Positions 22,970 through 27,827 of a DNA stretch of 27,827 nt are shown piece by piece. Each line of letters begins with the position of its first letter. Position 1 is the first letter of the stretch. The DNA comes from JBQCDV01 sp051960855 (GTDB lineage: Bacteria; Actinomycetota; Actinomycetes; JAJZTN01): positions 1 to 27,827 of the forward strand of contig JBQCDV010000063.1 of assembly GCA_051960855.1 (NCBI GenBank), written 5' to 3'. The position numbers and the translations under genes are program-made. Under the pieces are notes generated by a model, which saw only the letters and a list, made by a program, of their open reading frames with translations, made no database searches and was not told the DNA's origin.

Positions 22970-23130
22970 CGTCATGGCCTCCCAGTGCGACCAGAGCCGT
23001 CGGCGGGTCCCCCTGCCGGCCCTGGAGTGGTTGATCGATACGTCCCCAGCCCTACCCAGGGGCGCTCGTCGTCACGCGGTGGGCGTGCGAGGATGACAAG
23101 CCAAGCGTCCCCGAGGGAAGGCATCACGTC

Positions 23131-23661
23131 GTGGCCCAGCAGCTGTTCGCCACCCTGCACACCAACCAGGGAGACATCCGTCTGCGCCTGTTCCCCGACC
23201 ACGCGCCCAAGACGGTGCGCAACTTCGTGGAGTTGGCCGAGGGCAGCCGCGAGTGGCAGCACCCCGGCACCGGCGCGCGGACGAGCGACAAGCTCTATGA
23301 CGGCACCGTCTTCCACCGCGTCATCTCCGGCTTCATGATCCAGGGCGGCGACCCGCTCGGCACCGGCACCGGCGGTCCTGGCTACCGCTTCGCTGACGAG
23401 TTCCACCCGGAGCTGCAGTTCGACCGGCCTTATCTGCTCGCGATGGCCAACGCCGGACCGGGCACCAACGGCTCCCAGTTCTTCATCACCGTGGCCAAGA
23501 CCCCCCACCTCAACCGCCGGCACACCATCTTCGGCGAGGTCGCCGACCAGCCGAGCCGGGACGTGGTCGACCGCATCAGCAACGTCGAGACCGGTTCGAT
23601 GGACCGCCCGCGTGAGGACGTGGTCATCGAGTCCGTCGACGTCGAGCGTGTCGACGACTGA
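23131..23661 (+). CDS. ppiA: Cyclophilin-type peptidyl-prolyl cis-trans isomerase
   Basis: Catalyses proline isomerisation during protein folding, probably in the cytoplasm since no signal peptide is present. The 176 residues carry the cyclophilin core: FHRVISGFMIQGGDPLGTGTGGPGY with the catalytic Arg63 and Gln71, MANAGPGTNGSQFFIT, and HTIFGEV. GTG 23131 follows a purine-rich GAGGGAAGG. The locus corresponds to Rv0009 (ppiA). The 161-bp gap upstream is shared with the divergent Ala-rich gene and must hold both promoters, though none is clear. The rhomboid start lies inside its last codons. Confidence 0.95.
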   Translation: MAQQLFATLHTNQGDIRLRLFPDHAPKTVRNFVELAEGSREWQHPGTGARTSDKLYDGTVFHRVISGFMIQGGDPLGTGTGGPGYRFADEFHPELQFDRPYLLAMANAGPGTNGSQFFITVAKTPHLNRRHTIFGEVADQPSRDVVDRISNVETGSMDRPREDVVIESVDVERVDD

Positions 23662-24601
23662 GCCGTCGGAGCCGCACGAGCCGCGGGAGGGGTCGCCGCC
23701 GGAGGAGTCGGCGGCGGCTCCGGACCCTCGGGCCGACAGCGTCCCGCACTGCTACCGGCACCCCGACCGCGAGACCTACATCCGCTGCACTCGCTGTGAC
23801 CGGCCGATCTGCCCGGACTGCATGCGCCCGGCGGCGGTGGGGTTCCACTGTCCCGATGACGTGGCTGAGGGACGACGCACCCAGCGGCAGGTGCGGACGG
23901 CGTTCGGCGGCCGCCCGACGATGGGGGCACTGGTCACCTACGTCCTCATCGGGCTCAACGTGCTGGCCTACCTCGTCGAGCGCAGCGACGTCTCGGGAGT
24001 GCTCACGCGCTTCGCGCTCATCCCCGGGCCAGCGCTCGCCGGGCCGGCGGACGTCGGGCCGGCGGACGTCGTCGGCGTCGCGACGGGTGAGTACTACCGG
24101 CTGATCACCGCGGCGTTCCTGCACAGCCCGAGCTCGCTGCTGCACATCCTGTTCAACATGGTGGCGCTGTACAGCCTCGGCCCCCAGCTCGAGCACGTGC
24201 TCGGCCGGCTGCGCTTCCTGGTGCTCTACCTGCTGAGCGCGCTGGGTGGGACCGCGGCCAGCTACGCCTTCCTGCCGCCCAACGGGGAGTCCATCGGCGC
24301 GTCGACGGCCATCTTCGGACTGTTCGCCGCCTACATCGTCATCGGCGTACGGCGCCGTCTCGACATCCGCCCGATGCTCGGGCTGCTGGGCATCAACCTT
24401 GTCATCGGCTTCCTGCCTGGCTTGAACATCGACTGGCACGGCCACCTCGGTGGCCTCGTCGCCGGCGCCCTCGTCTCAGCCGGCATGGTGTTCGCTCCTG
24501 CCGGGTCTCGACGCTGGCTGCTGCAGGGGCTGGCCTCGGTGGCGGTCCTCGCCGTCATCGTCGCGGTGGTGCTCGCGCGGACGGCCGCCCTCACGTCGTG
24601 A
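23648..24601 (+). CDS. Rhomboid family intramembrane serine protease with N-terminal zinc finger
   Basis: Predicted to cleave membrane proteins within the bilayer. The N-terminal cytoplasmic part has a B-box-like metal-binding cluster (Cys35, His38, Cys47, Cys50, Cys55, Cys58, His67, Cys68). Six or so hydrophobic segments follow, with the family HILFNMVALYSLG, the serine motif GAST (Ser219) and the histidine in DWHGHLGGLVAG (His266), giving the catalytic dyad. The residue after Ser219 is Thr where Gly is usual. GTG 23648 overlaps the ppiA end by 14 nt and is preferred since upstream codons only shadow ppiA; no strong Shine-Dalgarno is seen. Substrates are unknown. Confidence 0.92.
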   Translation: MSTTEPSEPHEPREGSPPEESAAAPDPRADSVPHCYRHPDRETYIRCTRCDRPICPDCMRPAAVGFHCPDDVAEGRRTQRQVRTAFGGRPTMGALVTYVLIGLNVLAYLVERSDVSGVLTRFALIPGPALAGPADVGPADVVGVATGEYYRLITAAFLHSPSSLLHILFNMVALYSLGPQLEHVLGRLRFLVLYLLSALGGTAASYAFLPPNGESIGASTAIFGLFAAYIVIGVRRRLDIRPMLGLLGINLVIGFLPGLNIDWHGHLGGLVAGALVSAGMVFAPAGSRRWLLQGLASVAVLAVIVAVVLARTAALTS

Positions 24602-24824
24602 GGTGCCCGGTTGCCACCCATCTGTGGGTATGTGCGTAAGCCTGGGGATAAGTTGCGCGCGGCTGGTTTCCGACCACGGCCCGTTGTCCCCAGTGTGGAG
24701 AACCCCTGTGGGTAGTTACACCCGTGTCATTCCGGGCACCGGTCGTCCTGCCGCTCCAGCCCGGCGCCGGAGAGATCCCCACGGCCGGGGCGCCGAAACA
24801 GCCGATCCCCCGAACGGCGCAGCG
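24602..24824. promoter_or_regulatory. Convergent gap with a cluster of DnaA-box-like sites
   Basis: Between the ends of the rhomboid gene and crgA there are TGTGGGTAT (24623-24631), TGGGGATAA (24643-24651), TTGTCCCCA (24684-24692), TGTGGAGAA (24694-24702) and TGTGGGTAG (24707-24715). Three differ from a DnaA-box consensus at one position. Neither flanking gene starts here, so a promoter role is unlikely. A DnaA-titrating or origin-regulating cluster is plausible, about 16 kb from oriC. Confidence 0.5.
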
Positions 24825-25073
24825 TCAGCGCCAGCGCGTCGAGAGGAAGAACCCGACGAGGATGATCCCGAAGCCGGCGAACAGGTTGCCCTGCCCGATC
24901 CCGGGGATGGGGTAGCGCGCCGAGGTCAGGTAGTAGACGACGACCCAGACGAGGCCCAGGAGCAGCAGCCCGACCATCAGCGGCACCAGCCAGCGGGGGT
25001 TGCCGGTCTTCACGGGGGCCTTGGCGGGTGGCGGGGTGTAGTCCGACTTGCGGCGGCTGCGCGACTCCGGCAC
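24825..25073 (-). CDS. crgA: Cell division protein CrgA
   Basis: Small septal membrane protein that interacts with FtsZ-ring and peptidoglycan synthesis components in mycobacteria and regulates septation in Streptomyces. The 82 residues fit the family: a charged N-terminus (MPESRSRRKSDYTPPPAK), helix 1 (about 28-50), an extracytoplasmic link YPIPGIGQGN and helix 2 (about 61-79) ending STRWR. GTG 25073 has AGGAGGA (25078-25084) 4 nt upstream. It reads against the flow of the neighbours, as Rv0011c does, and shares a 123-bp divergent gap with the DUF881 gene. Confidence 0.95.
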   Translation of the reverse strand: MPESRSRRKSDYTPPPAKAPVKTGNPRWLVPLMVGLLLLGLVWVVVYYLTSARYPIPGIGQGNLFAGFGIILVGFFLSTRWR

Positions 25074-25184
25074 CGCGTCCTCCTGAAGCTCGGGACCCGG
25101 GCGGGTCCAGCGGTCGTTCTCGACTCGGCCGGCGGCAGCGCCGGACGTTGCGACGGCCGCCCGATTCGCGACGCGCCACCCAGG

Positions 25185-25190
25185 TAGCGT
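25185..25190 (+). promoter_or_regulatory. -10 box for a leaderless DUF881 transcript
   Basis: TAGCGT is followed by exactly 6 nt and then GTG 25197, with no Shine-Dalgarno. This is the same geometry as at parA and the M3 peptidase. Confidence 0.5.
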
Positions 25191-25196
25191 AGTTGC

Positions 25197-25949
25197 GTGA
25201 GCGAGCGGCGGGGCTTTCGCGGCTGGCGCCTCGCCGCGCCGGTCGTGTTCGCCGTTGCCGGTGTGCTGTTCCTCACCAGTGCGCGGGCGTCAGCCGGCCA
25301 TGACCTGCGCAACGACGAGCGGGCGTCGTTGCCGACCGTCCTCTCCCGCGAGCAGGCGCGGGCCGACGCGCTGTCGAAGCAGCTCTCGACGCTGCAGACC
25401 TCGGTCACGTCGCTGACGACCTCCGCTGCGCACACCAACGGCGCCATCGCGACCGCGCAGCAGCAGATCAGCCGGCTCGGGGTCGCGGCGGGCCTGGTGC
25501 CGGTCGAGGGACCCGGGCTGACGGTGACGCTGGACGACGCGCCCGCACCACCGCCGGGGCAGCCGCTGCCCGACGGCGTCAACCTCGACAGCTACGTCGT
25601 TCACCAGCAGGACGTCCAGGCGGTCGTCAACGCCCTGTGGGCAGGGGGAGCCGAGGCCATGCAGCTGATGGACCAGCGCGTGATCGAGACCAGTGCGGTG
25701 CGGTGCGTCGGCTCGACTCTGCTGCTGCAAGGACGCACCTACGGTCCGCCGTTCCGGATCCGCGCCGTCGGCGACCCCGAGCGTCTGCAAGCGGCGCTGG
25801 CCGGATCGCCCGCCGTGCAGAACTACCAGGACTATGTCGCCTACATCGGCTTGGGCTACGACGTCGAGGCATCCGACGCGCTGCGGCTGCCCGGCTACTC
25901 CGGGCCGCTGACCCTCCGCTACGCGCACGCGGACGCGGACGCCTCATGA
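25197..25949 (+). CDS. DUF881 family membrane-anchored protein
   Basis: The 250-residue product has a basic N-terminus, one transmembrane anchor (about 12-29), a coiled-coil-like stretch (LSREQARADALSKQLSTLQTSVTSLTTS) and the extracytoplasmic DUF881 domain with GPGLTVTLDDAP, YVVHQQDVQAVVNALWAGGAEAMQLMDQRVI and the C-terminal PGYSGPLTLRYA. Relatives occupy this site (Rv0012) next to crgA and the sortase; function is not established, but the location suggests a cell envelope or division role. It appears to be the first gene of a compact operon with the sortase, whose ATG overlaps its stop as ATGA. Confidence 0.92.
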   Translation: MSERRGFRGWRLAAPVVFAVAGVLFLTSARASAGHDLRNDERASLPTVLSREQARADALSKQLSTLQTSVTSLTTSAAHTNGAIATAQQQISRLGVAAGLVPVEGPGLTVTLDDAPAPPPGQPLPDGVNLDSYVVHQQDVQAVVNALWAGGAEAMQLMDQRVIETSAVRCVGSTLLLQGRTYGPPFRIRAVGDPERLQAALAGSPAVQNYQDYVAYIGLGYDVEASDALRLPGYSGPLTLRYAHADADAS

Positions 25950-26710
25950 CACTGACTCCCACGCGACGACCGGAGCCCACCCGCCCGCCCCTCGGTCCGG
26001 CGCGCCTGGCCATGCGCACGCTCGGCGAGCTGCTCATCACTGCCGGGGTGGTGGTGCTGCTCTTCTGCGTCTACCAGCTGTTCTGGACGAACGTCGTCAG
26101 CGACCGGCAGGCGCAGGCGGTCACCGACCACCTGCGGCAGGAATGGCACGTCACCGCGCCGACCGCCTCACCCAGCGCCACGCCCACGGACCAGCCCTCC
26201 GCACCTGCCACCCCCGCCCCCGTGCCCTCGCCATCGGTGGGCACCGGCTTCGCGATCCTGCACGTGCCCAGCCTCGGCGACGGCTGGGCGCGTCCCGTTG
26301 TGGAGGGGGTGGGGCTGCCGGAGCTCGCCAAGGGAGTAGGCCACTACCCGTCCACGGCACTGCCCGGGCAGGTCGGCAACTTCGCGCTCGCCGGCCACCG
26401 CGCGACCAACGGCGAGCCGTTCGCCCACATCGAGAAGATCAAGGACGGCGACCTCGTCTACGTCGAGACCAACGACGCCTGGTACACCTACCGGATCACG
26501 AAGACTCACCTGATCGTGCCGCCGACCGCGGTGTGGGTGCTCGACCCGGTCCCTGGCAAGCCGTCCGCTACGCCGACCGAGGCGACGATCACCCTCACGA
26601 CGTGCGAGCCCCGCTGGGCGTCCTACAGCCGGTGGATCGACTTCGGCACGCTCGTCGACACGCGTCCGGCCAGCGCCGGACCGCCGCCATCGCTCTCCGG
26701 AGGGCAGTGA
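25946..26710 (+). CDS. srtE: Class E sortase
   Basis: Cysteine transpeptidase that anchors surface proteins to peptidoglycan; class E enzymes of Streptomyces and Corynebacterium prefer LAXTG-type signals. Of 254 residues, the N-terminus is cytoplasmic with one membrane anchor (about 26-46), then a Pro/Ser/Thr-rich linker (about 75-105) and the sortase barrel. The catalytic residues are His151 (LAGHRATNGEPF), Cys220 (TLTTCEPRW) and probably Arg229. Translation is coupled to the DUF881 gene and a 56-residue membrane protein follows after 2 nt. No sortase substrate with an LPXTG-like tail is encoded in this window, so its targets lie elsewhere. Confidence 0.94.
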   Translation: MTLTPTRRPEPTRPPLGPARLAMRTLGELLITAGVVVLLFCVYQLFWTNVVSDRQAQAVTDHLRQEWHVTAPTASPSATPTDQPSAPATPAPVPSPSVGTGFAILHVPSLGDGWARPVVEGVGLPELAKGVGHYPSTALPGQVGNFALAGHRATNGEPFAHIEKIKDGDLVYVETNDAWYTYRITKTHLIVPPTAVWVLDPVPGKPSATPTEATITLTTCEPRWASYSRWIDFGTLVDTRPASAGPPPSLSGGQ

Positions 26711-26712
26711 CC

Positions 26713-26883
26713 ATGTACGTCTGGCTGTGGCACCGCCTCCCAGGCCCCCTGCTGCTGCGCGTCGTCATCGCCGTGGTGCTCGCGCTGGCGGTCGTCGCGC
26801 TGCTCTTCCTCGTTGTCTTCCCGTGGGTCGAGCCCCGGCTGCCGTTCACCCAGGTCACCGTCGACCCCACCGGCGGGAGCTGA
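26713..26883 (+). CDS. Conserved small membrane protein
   Basis: A 56-residue protein, MYVWLWHRLPGPLLLRVVIA..., with one strong transmembrane helix (about 15-38) and a short C-terminal stretch WVEPRLPFTQVTVD. Similar short proteins occur in many actinobacteria between the sortase and trpG/pabA, and I recognise the LPG...FPWVEP pattern, but no function is known to me. GGAGGG (26699-26704) lies 8 nt before the ATG. It is 2 nt after the sortase stop and 1 nt before the next start, which supports a real gene within the operon. Confidence 0.85.
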   Translation: MYVWLWHRLPGPLLLRVVIAVVLALAVVALLFLVVFPWVEPRLPFTQVTVDPTGGS

Positions 26884-26884
26884 G

Positions 26885-27502
26885 ATGGGCGGGCTGCGGG
26901 TCATGGTCGTCGACAACTACGACAGCTTCGTCTACAACCTCGTCCACTACCTGGCGCAACTGGGGGCCGAGTGCGAGGTGCGGCGCAACGACGAGGTTAC
27001 GGTCGACGACGCCCTGCGCGCGGACGCCATCCTGCTCTCCCCCGGCCCCGGGACGCCCGAGGCCGCCGGGATCTGCGTGCCGCTCGTGCGGGCCGCCGCC
27101 GACGCTGAGGTGCCGCTGCTCGGTGTCTGCCTCGGCCACCAGGCAATCGGGGTGGCCTACGGCGCGAGGGTCGACCGAGCTCCCGAGCTCCTGCACGGCA
27201 AGACCAGCCAGGTCACGCACGAGGGAGCCGGCGTCTTCGCAGGGCTGCCCGACCCCATGACCGCGACCCGCTACCACTCCCTCGCGATCGACTCGGACAC
27301 GGTCCCCGCCGAGCTCGAGGTCACCGCCCGCACGACCAGTGGGCTCGTGATGGGAGTCCGCCACCGCAGTGCCCGCGTCGAAGGCGTGCAGTTCCACCCG
27401 GAGTCGGTGATGACCGAGGGTGGCCACCGGCTGCTGGCCAACTGGCTCGCCGAAGCCGGCGACCGCGACGCCGTCGGCCGGTCAGAGGGGCTCAAGCCCT
27501 AA
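26885..27502 (+). CDS. pabA: Anthranilate/aminodeoxychorismate synthase glutamine amidotransferase subunit
   Basis: Class I glutamine amidotransferase that releases ammonia for anthranilate (tryptophan) or aminodeoxychorismate (folate) synthesis. The 205 residues show MVVDNYDSFVYNLVHYL, SPGPGTPEAAG, the nucleophile Cys82 in GVCLGHQAIG, and His171/Glu173 in VQFHPESVMTEGG, so the catalytic triad is complete. GGGAG precedes ATG 26885 by 5 nt. No synthase large subunit is nearby; the M. tuberculosis counterpart Rv0013 is called trpG at the same locus, and one subunit may serve both pathways. The sequence alone does not separate TrpG from PabA. It converges on pknB. Confidence 0.93.
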   Translation: MGGLRVMVVDNYDSFVYNLVHYLAQLGAECEVRRNDEVTVDDALRADAILLSPGPGTPEAAGICVPLVRAAADAEVPLLGVCLGHQAIGVAYGARVDRAPELLHGKTSQVTHEGAGVFAGLPDPMTATRYHSLAIDSDTVPAELEVTARTTSGLVMGVRHRSARVEGVQFHPESVMTEGGHRLLANWLAEAGDRDAVGRSEGLKP

Positions 27503-27519
27503 CGGCGACGTGGGCTTTA

Positions 27520-27549
27520 CGCCGATCTGCTCGGCGCCGATCTGCTGGG
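27520..27549. repeat. 15-bp tandem repeat in the gap between pabA and pknB
   Basis: Two adjacent units, CGCCGATCTGCTCGG and CGCCGATCTGCTGGG, differ at one base. They occupy over half of the 53-bp convergent gap. No function is apparent. Confidence 0.7.
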
Positions 27550-27555
27550 CGCAGG

Positions 27556-27827
27556 TCAGCTCGAAGCAGGAGTCGTCTCCGGCGAGGAGGGCGCCTCCGA
27601 CGGCGGCGGCGAGGACGACGGAGCCGGCTCGCTGCTGCTCTGCGTCGGCTCGGGCGTCGGGCTCGGGGGTGCGCTGGCAACCTTCAGCGTCACGGTCGAG
27701 CCCAACGGCTCGGCCTGACCGCTCTTCGGGTCCTGGTCGAGGACGGTGCCGGGCGCGTTGTCGGCGTTCGCGACGTTGATCGTCGCCACCTTGAACCCGG
27801 CACCGGTGAGCGTCTGCGTCGCGGCGT
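27556..27827 (-). CDS. pknB: Serine/threonine protein kinase PknB, C-terminal PASTA end (5' part outside window)
   Basis: Only the last 90 codons are present; the frame is open at the right edge. They comprise the end of a PASTA domain (AATQTLTGAGFKVATINVANADNAPGTVLDQDPKSG...GSTVTLKVA) and a Pro/Ser-rich tail (SPTPEPTQSSSEPAPSSS...). PASTA domains bind muropeptides or peptidoglycan outside the cell. The PknB call rests on this domain plus position: pknB follows trpG on the opposite strand in actinobacteria (Rv0013-Rv0014c). The kinase domain itself is not visible, so another PASTA protein is formally possible. Confidence 0.85.
   Translation of the reverse strand, partial: AATQTLTGAGFKVATINVANADNAPGTVLDQDPKSGQAEPLGSTVTLKVASAPPSPTPEPTQSSSEPAPSSSPPPSEAPSSPETTPASS

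Noticed and set aside
1..27827. CRISPR arrays, insertion sequences, prophage or a defence island
   Set aside because: No repeat-spacer pattern, transposase, integrase or restriction gene is visible. The whole window is core origin-region genes apart from the intein and the M3 peptidase insertion.

Overview
This window is the replication-origin region of a high-GC actinobacterium. The order rpmH-oriC-dnaA-dnaN-gnd-recF-dciA-gyrB-gyrA, followed by a DUF3566 gene, tRNA-Ile, tRNA-Ala, ppiA, crgA, a DUF881 gene, a class E sortase, trpG/pabA and pknB, is the classical actinomycete layout; much of the right half matches the Rv0007-Rv0014c block of Mycobacterium tuberculosis. GTG starts, TANNNT-type -10 boxes and RTG starts placed directly after a -10 box also fit. 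A member of Micrococcales or Propionibacteriales is my guess; I cannot place it lower.

Left arm (1-6051, minus strand): rpmH, rnpA, yidD, yidC, jag/khpB, rsmG, parA and parB (truncated at the left edge) form one tightly packed cluster reading away from the origin. Three intact parS centromere sites lie inside the parA reading frame, one degenerate copy lies between them, and one more intact site covers the rsmG start codon.

Origin (6052-8653): the 582-bp rpmH-dnaA gap holds opposing promoters, DnaA-box-like sites and two arrays of short tandem repeats. dnaA follows, then a 379-bp gap with one perfect DnaA box beside an AT-richer pyrimidine tract, which I take as the unwinding region.

Right arm (8654-21504, plus strand): dnaN, gnd, recF and dciA; an M3-family oligopeptidase inserted before gyrB; gyrB; and gyrA interrupted immediately after the catalytic tyrosine by a 419-residue intein that carries both LAGLIDADG motifs. 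A DUF3566 membrane protein overlaps the gyrA stop.

Distal part (21505-27827): tRNA-Ile(GAT), a 48-residue DLW-39-like peptide, tRNA-Ala(TGC), an Ala-rich membrane-anchored protein on the minus strand, cyclophilin, rhomboid protease, a second group of DnaA-box-like sites, crgA, then a compact plus-strand set (DUF881, sortase E, a 56-residue membrane protein, a glutamine amidotransferase) that converges on the end of pknB. The genes jointly serve replication start, supercoiling, origin segregation, membrane insertion and division. No novel multi-gene system is evident. The unusual content is in cis elements (parS in coding sequence, iterated repeats before dnaA, distal DnaA boxes), the gyrA intein and an enlarged RnpA.
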